Assembly: GCF_001984715.1 (NCBI RefSeq)
Contig: NZ_MSPR01000006.1
Coordinates: 46,805 to 110,804 of the forward strand
Direction: 5' to 3'
DNA length: 64,000 bases
DNA from: Streptococcus azizii
GTDB taxonomy: Bacteria > Bacillota > Bacilli > Lactobacillales > Streptococcaceae
The notes under the pieces are model-generated. The model was not told the DNA's origin. It made no database searches and worked only from the letters and a program-made list of their open reading frames with translations. A program made the position numbers and the translations under genes. Of this stretch, positions 18,401 through 29,857 are shown piece by piece (the first letter of the stretch is position 1; every line of letters starts with the position of its first letter).

Positions 18401-19941
18401 TATTGCCAGATGAAACAGCTATTCAGGTTATCACATCTGATGGCAAAACAGTTTCAGGAATCACGGTGAAGTCCTATGCTCAATTATCAGAAGCTCCTAA
18501 CTCCTTACAAGCAGCCCTTTCTAAACGAAAGATTCAGCCTAAAGGAGCTTTCCAAGTTTTCATTCCTGAAGACCCACAAGCCTTTTATAACTCTTATGTG
18601 ACCAAGGGGGAGAATATTACTATTGTCACTCCGATGACGGTTTTGGAAACCATGATTAATTCAGGGAAGTCTTATGAAAACGTGGCCTATCAGGTGGATT
18701 TTGGACAAGCTTATGAAACCAATACGGTGATCAATTTCGTCCCTAAAGTAACTCCACATAAGTCTAATACCAATCAAGAAGGCATTTCAATTGATGGAAA
18801 GACTGTCCTTCCGAATACAGTTAATTATTACAAAATTGTCTTGGATTACAGTCAATACAAGGACATGGTCGTGACGGATGATGTTCTTGTCAAGGGATTT
18901 TACATGGTAGACGATTACCCAGAAGAAGCCCTTTCCCTAAATCCTGATGGCATTCAGATTTTAGATAAGGATGGCAATCGTGTATCTGGTATCTCTGTCA
19001 ACACATACGCTAGTTTATCAGAAGTTCCAAAAATTGTTCAAGATGCCATGGCTCAACGACAGTTTACACCTAAAGGAGCTATTCAAGTCTTAAGCGCTGA
19101 GGATCCAAAAGCTTTTTATGAGACCTATGTCAAGACTGGTCAAACCTTAGTTGTCACGCTTCCGATGACGGTTAAAAATGATCTGACCAAAACAGGTGCT
19201 CAGTATGAAAATACAGCCTATCAGATTGATTTTGGCTTGGCCTATGTCACGGAAACAGTGGTCAATAATGTTCCCAAATTAGACCCACAAAAGGATGTGG
19301 TGGTTGACTTGTCTCATAAAAATAACAGCCTTGATGGGAAAGAAGTGGCCTTGAATCAAATCTTTAACTATCGCTTAGTTGGAGCGATGATTCCAAGCAA
19401 TCGTGCGACAGAGTTATTTGAATATGGTTTTGAAGATAACTATGTTGAAAAGCATGATGAGTATAATGGTGTTTATCGCAGCTATCTGATGACGGATGTT
19501 ACCCTCAAAGACGGTTCTGTCTTAAAAGAAGGAACGGAAGTCACGAAATATACTTTGCAACAGGTGGATACAGAAAATGGCCTCGTGTCAATTTCATTTG
19601 ATAAATCCTTCTTAGAGACTATCTCTGATGATTCAGCCTTTCAGGCAGATGTTTACCTGCAGATGAAACGCATTGCGACTGGTCAGGTGGAGAATACCTA
19701 TCTCCATACAGTGAATGGCTATGTTATCAGCTCAAATACAGTTGTAACACATACACCTAAACCTGAAGAACCAAGTCCAAATCAACCTACCCCACCTCAA
19801 CCACCGATTGAGACTATTGAACCGCCTGTTCCAGCAAGCATTTTGCCAAATACAGGGGAACAGGAATCCATTTTGGGCTTGATTGGAGCCGGTATTCTAC
19901 TTGGTACGGCTTATGGACTGAAGAAAAAGGAGGAGAAGTAG
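12411..19941 (+). CDS. antigen I/II-like LPXTG adhesin, interrupted by a group II intron
   Basis: Exons 12,411-15,543 and 18,179-19,941 join in frame across the intron (codon GGC formed from G + GC) to give about 1,631 residues. Order: signal peptide ending near AHA-DEV; Ala/Glu/Lys-rich coiled region with NRAGQAAVD repeats; a GbpC/Spa-like globular domain (FVYDSFKTGETLSFNYQNL, EGFIAYRNDGNGDW); a proline-rich stretch; a series of isopeptide-type C-terminal domains with repeated FFVDDYPEE and AYQVDFG; and LPNTG, hydrophobic helix and KKKEEK sorting signal. The ICE-encoded adhesin is expected to promote cell contact or aggregation during mating. Function after infection depends on intron splicing; without it the product ends at 15,572 with no wall anchor. 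Confidence 0.85.
15573..16249 (+). ncRNA. group II intron 5' ribozyme domains (no gene)
   Basis: About 680 bases without a credible protein gene, made of structured RNA typical of intron domains I-III. GC-rich helices are separated by GNRA-like and purine loops, with recognizable blocks such as GGATAGCGAACGAGGACG and GTGAGAGTAGGGGCACAGTACCG. It leads into domain IV, where the reverse transcriptase is encoded. Confidence 0.7.
16250..18047 (+). pseudogene. ltrA: group II intron-encoded reverse transcriptase/maturase/HNH protein, frameshifted
   Basis: LtrA-type protein read in two frames. The first part (from GTG 16,250, AGGAGA upstream) contains RT blocks 0-4 (KPNGKTRPLGIPTMRDRL, YGFRPNRSTHHA, DIDIQGFFDNVNH, GTPQGAILSP) and hits a stop at 16,943-16,945. 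The second frame continues LLSNIVLNDLDQW and carries YADDF (catalytic aspartates), the maturase domain, and an HNH endonuclease (GDIHCHHIIPKYLGG). One extra C in the C5 run at 16,929-16,933 explains the break. Either a real mutation makes the intron dependent on a protein in trans, or it is a homopolymer read error. Restored length would be about 600 residues, normal for the family. Confidence 0.88.
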
Positions 19942-20133
19942 ATGAATCCAAAAACCATTTATGAAAAGGATTCGGACCATGATGGTTTGACAGATGCTCA
20001 GGAACTGGCTTTAGGAACCAATCCGCAGTCTGTTGACACAGATGGTGATGGTCAAGCTGATTTAGAAGAGCTACAATCTGGACATTCACCACTAGTCCCA
20101 CTAAAGGAGTTGTACGATGACTTGGAACTTTGA
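19942..20133 (+). CDS. small acidic protein with calcium-binding DxDxDG loops
   Basis: A 63-residue protein with two thrombospondin-3/dockerin-like loops: DSDHDGLTDAQEL and DTDGDGQADLEEL, each followed by a short helix and separated by GTNPQS. Such loops bind Ca2+ and are usually extracellular, but no signal peptide is present here. The ATG immediately follows the adhesin stop (TAGATG), and GGAGG sits upstream inside the adhesin's C-terminal Lys codons, so its translation is coupled to the adhesin. It could be a detached adhesin tail module or an independent Ca2+-responsive factor; I cannot decide. Confidence 0.75.
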   Translation: MNPKTIYEKDSDHDGLTDAQELALGTNPQSVDTDGDGQADLEELQSGHSPLVPLKELYDDLEL

Positions 20134-20668
20134 CACCATGAAAGAGGCTTTGTCTGAAATGGAGAAGGACGATTACCAAGAGTTTATCAAAGCCTTTCTC
20201 TCTTTGGAATTAAGTATTTCTGATAGAACAATCCTCAATCAGGTTTATCAAGATTATATGGATGAAGATGACCTGTCCTTGATTAGTGATGAGCTACGAG
20301 TTAAAGTGGATGGTTATCAGGATGAAGCACAGGCGGATATGACTGATATTCTGGAAAAGCTGTACCGAACAGGTGAAGGCTCTAGTTTTATTATGGATCT
20401 AATGTCTTCAAACAGTCTTTCGGACACCTTGGAACAGTATGAAGTTTTAGATAGTGACGATTATTCACCACTTAGCCTTGAAACCTTACAGGCCATGATT
20501 CAACAGGACTTGGCCATTTCCAGTCAGGATTATTTTGGAGATCTGGTTCACCTTGCCTTGAAAAAAGATTTACTAGACCAGAAAAGTCAATTCTTACAAC
20601 ACTATGTGACAACTGTAATGGAAGCTATTCCGCAAGAAAGAGACCAACGAGCCTTGGTCCTAGATTAA
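20117..20668 (+). CDS. conserved ICE protein of unknown function
   Basis: A 183-residue, very acidic, predicted all-helical soluble protein (MTWNFDTMKEALSEMEKDDY...). It contains no motif I recognize. It overlaps the small Ca2+-loop gene by 17 bases and is followed by a terminator-like hairpin, so it closes the adhesin operon. In ICESa2603-type elements a gene of this size typically sits between the adhesin and the SNF2/methylase gene. Function unknown. Confidence 0.7.
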   Translation: MTWNFDTMKEALSEMEKDDYQEFIKAFLSLELSISDRTILNQVYQDYMDEDDLSLISDELRVKVDGYQDEAQADMTDILEKLYRTGEGSSFIMDLMSSNSLSDTLEQYEVLDSDDYSPLSLETLQAMIQQDLAISSQDYFGDLVHLALKKDLLDQKSQFLQHYVTTVMEAIPQERDQRALVLD

Positions 20669-20675
20669 CACAAAG

Positions 20676-20702
20676 GGCTGAGAAACACTCTCAGTCTTTT
20701 TA
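20676..20702 (+). terminator. terminator-like hairpin after adhesin operon
   Basis: GGCTGAGA / TCTCAGTC stem with a 5-base loop followed by TTTTT, 8 bases after the upstream stop and just before the SNF2/methylase ribosome binding site. Confidence 0.6.
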
Positions 20703-20716
20703 AAATGGGAGGAAAA

Positions 20717-23700
20717 ATGAATCAAGAAGTCTTACTACAAATGATGAGAGCCACCATTCCTCGTGACAGATCCTTGCTTGAGGCGTTTTTATACTACCAA
20801 GCAGAACATTTTGATGAGGAGTGGGATAGTCTTATTCGTCATTTTTTAACCAATAGGCAAGAAATAAATAAGTCTGTTCAGGTACTTCACTTTGAGACAG
20901 ATGTTTCAGCTTTTGTTCGGGCAAGTCCTTATGATACTGCTCATGATCTATTGACCTATACACAAGTATTCGGCCAAACTGGCCTCCAAAAACTTGACAA
21001 ATTATCGCCGTCTGAAAAAGACTTGGTGATAGAAGTGGCCTTGTTTAATCTGGCCACTCGTTTTCAATTATTAGACTCAAATGGTCACTACCAAACCATA
21101 TCGCCGGATTCACTCTTACAAAAGAGTAGGGGAGCTAATTTGGTCAATGTTTACCGTGTGGCTAATAATTTAGCGGATCGGATCAGCCGAGATATTGAAC
21201 AGTTTCTCTTGAATTACGTGCCTGATCTTGAAACAGTTCAAGAAATAGAAGAAACTGTTGATGAGCACAAAAAAAGTGTTCATCAAGCAATATCTTTTCG
21301 AGAAGAGGACTCTCTGGTTATTGCTAGTTTGGATGTAGATTTGTCTCAACTAGATGTTCAAACAGGAAAAACAAGTCATCTGCCAGCTTATGAAGAGTTA
21401 TCTTTACGACGTAAATTTGAGATACTAACCTATTTTGACCAGATTCGAAATGAACGTTACAAAGCCCCAAGTTTTAGACGAGGTAATTTTGACACTGAAA
21501 TGGAAATGATACCAGTCTATGAAGGAGAAGAGTTACTAACCTATCTAGAGGCTAATGGTAGTCCCTATGAGCTGAAGCGAACGTTGACTACAGTCGAAGA
21601 AAAGGAATTAGAAAAAATTGGACAAGCCATTAGGGCAGAAAATCAAGAAAAATTGACTCAAGTGGGGATTGAGCTATCTCAGTTTGACCCAGACCAAATC
21701 GGTATTTTATTGGATGCGGTAGGTCGTTTTCGTTTGAAAAATTCGGACCTTGCTTTATTAGGTGGTTATCCAAAAGCTACGGTAACTCAACTAGTCTTTG
21801 CGACAGAACTACTCCAAATGGGATTGAGTCATGAAAAAATTGAATTTTTCTTTGGTAGCCAGCTTTCCATTGAAGAGCTGCGACAAATTGCCTACGCCTT
21901 TTTACACCAAGAACTTAGCAGAGAAGATGCGGAACAATTTGAAAAAGATAAAGGCAATCAGCCAGATTTAACCCTTAGAGATTGGATAAGCAAGCTAGAG
22001 AAAGCTGAGGGAAAAGAAGTAGTTGATGAAGAATTTGCGGAAAACCCACTAGTCCAGAGAGTATTGGACACTTTTCCTCTGGGGTCATTGGTTTCCTATA
22101 AGGGACAGGACTTTGAGGTTATGTCGGTCAGCGATGCTCGATTGAACGGTTTGATTCGGATTGAGTTAGTCAATGACTTTTCGGATATCATTGAAGAAAA
22201 TCCAGTTCTTTATGTGAGAACCTGGGAAGAAGTCAGTCAGGCACTTCATCAGCCAAAGGCAGAACCACAAACAGAGTTAGAAGACGCTGACCAAGAATTA
22301 AACCTTTTTTCATTTCTCGAAGAGGAGCCAGTTCAGAGTATTGGACTATTGGAACCAGATGGTTCAGAAAAAGGTCATAACGATACTGATTTTGAAGAAT
22401 CAGATAATCAAATTCCTGAAGAGGAAGTAGTCGAAACAATTCCAGAGATTCCATTAACGGACTTCTATTTTCCAGAAGATATGACGGACTTTTATCCTAA
22501 GACTGCTAGAGATAAGGTTGAGACAAATATTGCGGCAATTCGTTTGGTTAAAACACTTGAAACGGAGCGTCGTCAGGCAAGTACAAGTGAACAAGAACTC
22601 CTTGCCAAGTATGTAGGCTGGGGTGGACTTGCCAATGATTTCTTTGATGACTATAATCCAAAATTTTCCAAGGAACGAGAGGAACTGAAAAGCCTAGTCA
22701 CAGATAAAGAGTATTCGGATATGAAACAGTCCTCTCTGACAGCCTATTACACAGACCCTGCCCTGATCCGTCAGATGTGGGATAAGTTGGAAAGAGATGG
22801 CTTTACGGGTGGTAAAATCCTAGATCCTTCCATGGGAACAGGGAATTTCTTTGCGGCTATGCCCAAACAGTTAAGAGAAAAGAGTGAGCTATATGGCGTA
22901 GAGCTAGATACCATTACAGGAGCTATTGCCAAACACCTTCATCCCAATAGTCATATTGAAATTAAGGGCTTTGAGATGGTGGCTTTTAACGACAATAGTT
23001 TTGATTTGGTGATTTCAAATGTGCCATTTGCCAATATACGAATTGCGGATAACAGGTACGATAAGCCTTATATGATTCATGATTATTTTGTCAAAAAGTC
23101 GCTTGATTTAGTCCATGATGGTGGACAAGTAGCGATTATCTCTTCAACAGGAACCATGGATAAGCGAACAGAAAACATCTTACAAGATATTCGTGAGACA
23201 ACCGAATTTCTTGGTGGGGTTCGACTGCCTGATTCTGCATTTAAGGCCATTGCAGGAACCACTGTAACAACGGATATGTTGTTCTTCCAGAAACACCTGA
23301 ACAAGGTATATGTGACAGATGATTTAGCTTTTTCAGGTTCCATTCGTTATGAAAAGGATAGTCGCATTTGGCTCAATCCATACTTTGATGGAGAATACAA
23401 TAGCCAAGTGCTAGGAACCTATGAAGTTAGAAACTATAACGGTGGAACACTTTCTGTTAAGGGGACTAGTGATAACCTCATCGCTAGTGTTCAAACTGCT
23501 CTAAATCAAGTAATAGCTCCAAGAGAGATAGATAGAAATGAGGTCATCATTAACCCAAATGTGTTGATCGAACAAGTCATTGATACCTCCATTCCAGCTG
23601 AAATGAGGGAGAATCTAGGTCAGTACAGTTTTGGTTATCAGGGTTCTACGGTTTACTATCGAGATAACAAAGGCATTCGAGTGGGGACCAAGACAGAAGA

Positions 23701-26650
23701 AATCAGTTATTATGTCGATGAAGAGGGCAACTTTAAGGCATGGGACACCAAGCATTCTCAAAAACAGATTGATCGCTTTAATGCCTTAGAAGTGACTGAT
23801 AGCACAGCTCTGGATGTCTATGTGACCGATGATGCAGCAAAACGTGGTCAGTTTAAGGGATATTATAAAAAGACAGTTTTCTATGAAGCTCCTTTGTCTG
23901 AGAAAGAAGTAGCACGAATCAAAGGAATGGTCGATATTCGCAATGCCTACCAAGAAGTTATTGCCATTCAACGCTATTATGATTATGATAAGGAGATTTT
24001 TAACCACTTGTTAGGTAAACTCAATCGTACCTATGATAGCTTTGTCAAACGCTATGGGTATTTGAATAGTGCAGTGAACCGCAATCTTTTCGATAGTGAT
24101 GATAAGTATTCGCTTCTTGCTAGTTTGGAAGATGAACGTCTGGATCCAAGTGGAAAGTCTGTTATCTATACTAAATCTCTTGCCTTTGAGAAGGCCTTAG
24201 TGCGTCCTGAAAAAGAGGTTAAAAAGGTACATACTGCCCTTGATGCCTTAAATTCCAGCTTGGCTGACGGACGTGGTGTCGATTTCGTTTATATGATGTC
24301 TATCTATCAGGTTGAATCGAAGATGACTTTGATTGAGGAATTAGGCGACCTCATTATGCCTGATCCTGAGAAGTATTTGAATGGGGAATTGACCTATGTT
24401 TCTCGCCAAGACTTTCTGTCAGGTGATGTGGTTACCAAGTTAGAAGTGGTGGATCTATTCGTCAAACAAGACAATCAGGACTTTAACTGGTCACATTATG
24501 CAGGACTTCTAGAAGCTATCAAACCAGCACGTATTACTTTAGCAGACATTGATTATCGAATCGGTTCACGCTGGATTCCTTTGTCTGTTTACGGAAAATT
24601 TGCCCAAGAAACCTTTATGGGGAAAGCCTATGAACTGTCAGACCAAGAAGTAGCAACAGTCTTTGAAGTCAGTCCCATTGACGGGGTTATCACTTACCAA
24701 TCTAAGTTTGCCTACACCTATTCCAACGCAACGGATAGGAGTCTAGGTGTCCCTGCTTCACGCTATGATAGTGGTCGAAAAATCTTTGAAAATCTTCTGA
24801 ATTCCAATCAACCAACGATTACAAAACAAGTTGTCGAAGGGGATAAGAAAAAGAATGTAACGGATGTAGAGAAAACAACGGTCCTACGTGCCAAGGAAAC
24901 ACACCTACAAGAACTCTTTCAAGATTTTGTAGCAAAATATCCAGAAGTCCAACAGTTGATTGAAGACACCTATAACAGTCTCTATAATCGTACAGTATCT
25001 AAGGTTTATGACGGTAGCCATTTAACCATTGATGGACTTGCTCAGAATATCTCCTTACGCCCTCACCAAAAGAATGCCATTCAACGGATTGTGGAGGAAA
25101 AACGAGCCCTCCTAGCTCATGAAGTCGGGTCTGGAAAAACCTTGACTATGCTTGGAGCTGGTTTCAAATTGAAAGAACTCGGAATGGTACATAAGCCTCT
25201 CTATGTGGTGCCGTCTAGTCTGACTGCTCAGTTTGGTCAAGAAATTATGAAGTTCTTCCCAACCAAGAAAGTCTATGTGACTACTAAGAAAGACTTTGCC
25301 AAAGCCAAACGCAAGCAGTTTGTGTCTCGGATTATTACAGGGGACTATGATGCCATTGTCATTGGGGATTCCCAGTTTGAGAAGATACCGATGAGTCGAG
25401 AGAAGCAAGTCACCTATATTAATGACAAACTCGAGCAACTCAGAGAAATCAAGCTAGGAAGTGACAGTGATTATACAGTGAAAGAAGCGGAGCGTTCGAT
25501 TAAGGGACTAGAACACCAGCTGGAAGAACTCCAAAAGCTGGAGCGAGATACCTTTATCGAATTTGAAAACCTTGGCATTGATTTTCTCTTTGTGGATGAG
25601 GCTCATCACTTCAAGAATATCCGTCCAATCACTGGACTTGGGAATGTCGCGGGAATTACCAATACCACTTCAAAAAAGAACGTGGATATGGAGATGAAGG
25701 TGAGACAAGTTCAGGCAGAGCATGGAGATAGAAATGTCGTTTTTGCGACAGGAACACCAGTTTCTAACTCTATTAGTGAACTTTTCACCATGATGAATTA
25801 CATTCAACCTGATGTCTTGGAACGATACCAGGTATCGAATTTTGACTCCTGGGTTGGTGCTTTTGGAAATATCGAAAACTCTATGGAACTAGCCCCGACA
25901 GGTGATAAATACCAACCTAAGAAACGGTTCAAGAAATTTGTCAATCTGCCTGAACTTATGCGTATTTACAAGGAAACAGCAGATATTCAGACTTCAGATA
26001 TGCTTGATTTACCTGTACCTGAAGCTAAGATTATTGCGGTGGAAAGCGAGTTAACGCAAGCTCAGAAATACTATTTAGAAGAACTGGTAGAGCGTTCAGA
26101 CGCTATCAAGTCAGGTAGTGTTGATCCAAGTAGAGATAATATGTTAAAGATAACCGGGGAAGCTAGAAAACTAGCCATTGATATGCGGTTGATTGACCCT
26201 GCTTATACCTTATCAGACAATCAGAAAATCCTTCAAGTCGTTGATAATGTCGAGCGGATTTACCGTGAAGGAGCTGAAGACAAAGCCACTCAGATGATTT
26301 TCTCTGATATTGGAACTCCTAAAAGTAAGGAAGAAGGGTTTGATGTCTACAATGAACTCAAAGACCTACTGGTAGATCGAGGGATTCCCAAAGAACAGAT
26401 TGCTTTTGTGCATGATGCCAATACCGATGAGAAGAAAAATTCCCTATCACGAAAAGTCAATAGTGGAGAAGTACGGATTCTCATGGCTTCTACGGAAAAA
26501 GGAGGGACGGGTCTAAACGTGCAATCACGCATGAAAGCTGTCCACCACTTAGATGTTCCATGGCGTCCCTCTGATGTAGGACGGATTTTGCGGACATTCA
26601 AAATAAAAAAGAATGTGGAGGTAACAGACAATGGCAAAATCATTATTTGA
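20717..26650 (+). pseudogene. giant DNA methylase-SNF2 helicase, 3' end replaced by an inserted element
   Basis: About 1,977 residues remain. An N-terminal region of unknown fold (~1-600) is followed by an N6-adenine methyltransferase-like domain (motif I DPSMGTGNFF near 703; SNVPF in place of NPPF near 767). The SNF2 helicase core follows: HEVGSGKT near 1,467, FVDEAHHF near 1,624, FATGTPVSN, then STEKGGTGLNVQ. The helicase motif ends at WRPSDV, and the expected QRxGRxxRQG of motif VI is replaced by element-derived residues before a stop at 26,650. The usual several-hundred-residue C-terminus is absent and does not reappear after the element. ATG 20,717 has GGGAGG 5 bases upstream. ATPase and antirestriction-type roles are suggested for this ICE family but unproven; this copy is probably crippled. 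Confidence 0.85.
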
Positions 26651-27005
26651 GGAACTGGGCGGCAAATACGAAAGGCAAGGGGATTATTTGATACCGTGCT
26701 TAACTGTACCCGCCGAAGAAGAACAGGCAATAGGCATCTGGGGGCAACGGCATTTAGATTATCTAAAACAGTACCGTAAAGTTACATACACCAATCTTCT
26801 TACAAGCGGCAGGCTAAACGCCTACCTTGCCGACATCAACAGACAGGCACAGGAACGCTTTGAAAGGCTCATAGAGGGTATGAAACAGGCACAGGGCATA
26901 ACGGAACAGCTAAAGGCAGAAAACGCCTTAGAATGGACAGGATGCCTCAATAACATAAGGGCTTGTGCGAGGGAGATTGTGGAAAAGGAAATTATTTTTG
27001 CATAA
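26631..27005 (+). CDS. tnpV: TnpV-like transposon protein
   Basis: A 124-residue protein matching the TnpV family found at one end of Tn4451/Tn1549-type elements with serine recombinases. Characteristic segments are FEELGGKYERQGDYLIPCL, GIWGQRHLDYLKQYRKVTYTNLL and the C-terminal AREIVEKEIIFA. Its role is not established; it may be a recombination accessory or regulator. GGAGG lies 9 bases before the ATG. Its 5' end overlaps the out-of-frame end of the truncated SNF2 sequence, consistent with it being the first gene of the inserted element. Confidence 0.82.
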   Translation: MAKSLFEELGGKYERQGDYLIPCLTVPAEEEQAIGIWGQRHLDYLKQYRKVTYTNLLTSGRLNAYLADINRQAQERFERLIEGMKQAQGITEQLKAENALEWTGCLNNIRACAREIVEKEIIFA

Positions 27006-27109
27006 ACAGATGATTAGTGGCAGGGGGAAATCCTGCCGCTTTTTCTGCTTTAGTTTGTCAGCTTGACAAATAAAGGGTTAAGGAATATAATTAGATTCAG
27101 TATTATACA

Positions 27110-27362
27110 AGGAGTTAATAAATATGCGGCAAGGTATTCTTAAATAAACTGTCAATTTGATAGTGGGAACAAAAAGTAGCAGTCCCGTTTCACTTTTAAT
27201 ATGGGGCTTAGTTTTTTGTACCCAGTTTAAGAATACTTTTATCATGTAATTTTATATGCCCGAAAACATATAAGTGTTTTGGGGCTATTGGAGTTATTTA
27301 CCCAGTGATAGGAGTATTTATCACTGGGTATTTTTATGCCCTTTTTTGGGTGTTGATAGGAG
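27110..27362 (+). promoter_or_regulatory. tet(O) leader: short leader peptide and attenuator
   Basis: An AAGGAG-preceded mini-ORF (27,124-27,147, MRQGILK) overlaps the first arm of a long inverted repeat: GGTATTCTTAAATAAACTG pairs with CAGTTTAAGAATACTT at 27,223-27,238. Downstream is a strong terminator hairpin, ACCCAGTGATA ... TATCACTGGGT then ATTTTT (27,300-27,335), just before the tet(O) ribosome binding site. This is the known architecture of tet(M)/tet(O) transcriptional attenuation, where drug-stalled translation of the leader allows read-through. Confidence 0.8.
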
Positions 27363-27371
27363 GAAAATCAC

Positions 27372-29291
27372 ATGAAAATAATTAACTTAGGCATTCTGGC
27401 TCACGTTGACGCAGGAAAGACAACATTAACGGAAAGTTTATTGTATACCAGTGGTGCAATTGCAGAACTAGGGAGCGTAGATGAAGGCACAACAAGGACA
27501 GATACAATGAATTTGGAGCGTCAAAGGGGAATCACTATCCAGACAGCAGTGACATCTTTTCAGTGGGAGGATGTAAAAGTCAACATTATAGATACGCCAG
27601 GCCATATGGATTTTTTGGCGGAAGTATACCGTTCTTTATCCGTATTAGACGGAGCAGTATTATTAGTTTCTGCAAAGGATGGCATACAGGCACAGACCCG
27701 TATACTGTTTCATGCACTACAGATAATGAAGATTCCGACAATTTTTTTCATCAATAAAATTGACCAAGAGGGGATTGATTTGCCAATGGTATATCGGGAA
27801 ATGAAAGCAAAGCTTTCTTCGGAAATTATAGTGAAGCAAAAGGTTGGGCAGCATCCCCATATAAATGTAACGGACAATGACGATATGGAACAGTGGGATG
27901 CGGTAATTATGGGAAACGATGAACTATTAGAGAAATATATGTCAGGGAAACCGTTTAAAATGTCAGAACTGGAACAGGAAGAAAACAGGAGATTCCAAAA
28001 CGGAACGTTATTTCCCGTTTATCACGGAAGCGCTAAAAACAATCTGGGGATTCGGCAGCTTATAGAAGTAATTGCCAGTAAATTTTATTCATCAACGCCT
28101 GAAGGTCAATCTGAACTATGCGGGCAGGTTTTTAAGATTGAATATTCAGAGAAAAGGCGGCGTTTTGTTTATGTGCGTATATATAGCGGAACATTGCATT
28201 TGAGGGATGTTATTAGAATATCTGAAAAAGAGAAAATAAAAATCACAGAGATGTGTGTTCCGACAAACGGTGAATTATATTCATCCGATACAGCCTGCTC
28301 TGGTGATATTGTAATTTTACCAAATGATGTTTTGCAGCTAAACAGTATTTTGGGGAACGAAATACTGTTGCCGCAGAGAAAATTTATTGAAAATCCTCTC
28401 CCTATGCTCCAAACAACGATTGCAGTAAAGAAATCTGAACAGCGGGAAATATTGCTTGGGGCACTTACAGAAATTTCAGATGGCGACCCTCTTTTAAAAT
28501 ATTATGTGGATACTACAACGCATGAGATTATACTTTCTTTTTTGAGGAATGTGCAGATGGAAGTCATTTGTGCCATCCTTGAGGAAAAATATCATGTGGA
28601 GGCAGAAATAAAAGAGCCTACTGTTATATATATGGAAAGACCGCTTAGAAAAGCAGAATATACCATCCACATAGAAGTCCCGCCAAATCCTTTCTGGGCT
28701 TCTGTCGGGTTGTCCATAGAGCCGCTCCCTATTGGAAGCGGAGTGCAGTATGAAAGCAGAGTTTCACTTGGATATTTAAATCAATCGTTCCAAAATGCGG
28801 TTATGGAGGGGGTTCTTTATGGCTGCGAGCAGGGGCTGTATGGATGGAAAGTGACAGACTGTAAAATCTGTTTTGAATATGGATTGTATTATAGTCCTGT
28901 AAGTACCCCCGCAGACTTTCGGCTGCTTTCCCCTATCGTATTGGAGCAGGCTTTAAAAAAAGCAGGGACAGAACTATTAGAGCCATATCTCCACTTTGAA
29001 ATTTATGCACCGCAGGAATATCTCTCACGGGCGTATCATGATGCTCCAAGGTATTGTGCAGATATTGTAAGTACTCAGATAAAGAATGACGAGGTCATTC
29101 TGAAAGGAGAAATCCCTGCTAGATGTATTCAAGAATACAGGAACGATTTAACTTATTTCACAAATGGGCAGGGAGTCTGCTTGACAGAGTTAAAAGGATA
29201 CCAGCCAGCTATTGGTAAATTTATTTGCCAACCCCGCCGCCCGAATAGCCGTATAGATAAGGTTCGGCATATGTTCCACAAGTTAGCTTAA
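27372..29291 (+). CDS. tet(O): Tet(O) ribosomal protection protein (tetracycline resistance)
   Basis: A 639-residue EF-G-like GTPase that removes tetracycline from the ribosome. The G1 motif [13 protein letters not shown] is at residues 10-22, DTPGHMDF is G3, and NKID is G4. The whole protein reads as Tet(O) from end to end: the middle segment [16 protein letters not shown] and the C-terminus [10 protein letters not shown] are Tet(O)-type rather than Tet(M) or Tet(W), so I see no O/W/32 mosaic. AGGAGG is 8 bases before the ATG. It is controlled by the upstream attenuator. The gene has lower GC than the surrounding element. Confidence 0.96.
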   Translation: MKIINLGILAHVDAGKTTLTESLLYTSGAIAELGSVDEGTTRTDTMNLERQRGITIQTAVTSFQWEDVKVNIIDTPGHMDFLAEVYRSLSVLDGAVLLVSAKDGIQAQTRILFHALQIMKIPTIFFINKIDQEGIDLPMVYREMKAKLSSEIIVKQKVGQHPHINVTDNDDMEQWDAVIMGNDELLEKYMSGKPFKMSELEQEENRRFQNGTLFPVYHGSAKNNLGIRQLIEVIASKFYSSTPEGQSELCGQVFKIEYSEKRRRFVYVRIYSGTLHLRDVIRISEKEKIKITEMCVPTNGELYSSDTACSGDIVILPNDVLQLNSILGNEILLPQRKFIENPLPMLQTTIAVKKSEQREILLGALTEISDGDPLLKYYVDTTTHEIILSFLRNVQMEVICAILEEKYHVEAEIKEPTVIYMERPLRKAEYTIHIEVPPNPFWASVGLSIEPLPIGSGVQYESRVSLGYLNQSFQNAVMEGVLYGCEQGLYGWKVTDCKICFEYGLYYSPVSTPADFRLLSPIVLEQALKKAGTELLEPYLHFEIYAPQEYLSRAYHDAPRYCADIVSTQIKNDEVILKGEIPARCIQEYRNDLTYFTNGQGVCLTELKGYQPAIGKFICQPRRPNSRIDKVRHMFHKLA

Positions 29292-29342
29292 CAGCTTGCA
29301 AAAGTCATATAAAATGAGATTTGAAAGGATTAGAGACTAATT

Positions 29343-29516
29343 ATGATGAAATGCGAATGGATATTGTGTCCTGTTTGTGGGAGCAAAACCCGTAATAAAA
29401 TTAGGAAGGACACTGTTTTGGAGAATTATCCCCTTTATTGTCCAAAATGCAGACAAGAAAGATTGATTAAAGTTGACAACTTGAAGATAACTGTCATCAA
29501 AGAGCCAGACGCTTAA
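29343..29516 (+). CDS. small cysteine-rich KTR-domain protein
   Basis: A 57-residue protein with two zinc-ribbon-like Cys pairs (CPVCGSKTR and CPKCRQE) and the KTRxKI signature of a family regularly found just downstream of tetracycline ribosomal-protection genes on conjugative elements. GAAAGG lies upstream. The function is unknown; the zinc-ribbon look suggests nucleic-acid binding. A strong terminator follows 6 bases after the stop, so it is the last gene of the tet(O) transcript. Confidence 0.8.
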   Translation: MMKCEWILCPVCGSKTRNKIRKDTVLENYPLYCPKCRQERLIKVDNLKITVIKEPDA

Positions 29517-29521
29517 GACGC

Positions 29522-29568
29522 AGAGCCGATGAAATTGTGGAACAATTCACGAATCATCGGCTCTTTTT
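29522..29568 (+). terminator. terminator of the tet(O) unit
   Basis: AGAGCCGATGA ... TCATCGGCTCT perfect 11-bp stem followed by a T-run; an inner AATTGT/ACAATT stem sits in the loop. Confidence 0.88.
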
Positions 29569-29683
29569 GTTTCGTATTTGAAAGAACAAACTCACCAAAT
29601 AAAAAAAACGATATTCGGGTGGGTTATTTTGTTATACCCTAAATTACCCTCTGAATTTGTTTTTAAATTTGGAGGGATTTTTT

Positions 29684-29815
29684 TATGTCCTTTTTTCGGG
29701 CAGTTATCTATCTGCTCATACGAAGCAAAATTTATCAATACATAGCATATCAGAGAACGGCAGGAAACCAGTTAAAAAAATTTCTGCCAGTGCAACGGTA
29801 CTTCTCACCTTGAAA
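29684..29815 (+). CDS. possible 43-residue peptide upstream of the sigma-like genes
   Basis: ATG 29,684 follows TTTGGAGGG at good spacing and opens a 43-codon frame (MSFFRAVIYLLIRSKIYQYI... ending RYFSP). It has a hydrophobic, basic N-terminal half. No family is recognized. It could be a leader peptide for the downstream terminator-like hairpin at 29,858 or a chance frame; the good ribosome binding site is the only support. Confidence 0.35.
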
Positions 29816-29857
29816 GTAGAAGTACAATCTCCATACAATAGAATTACTATTTCCTAT

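Noticed and set aside
27372..29291. Mosaic tet(O/W/32/O) gene, common in S. suis
   Set aside because: The middle and C-terminal segments read as Tet(O) throughout; I saw no Tet(W)- or Tet(32)-like blocks.
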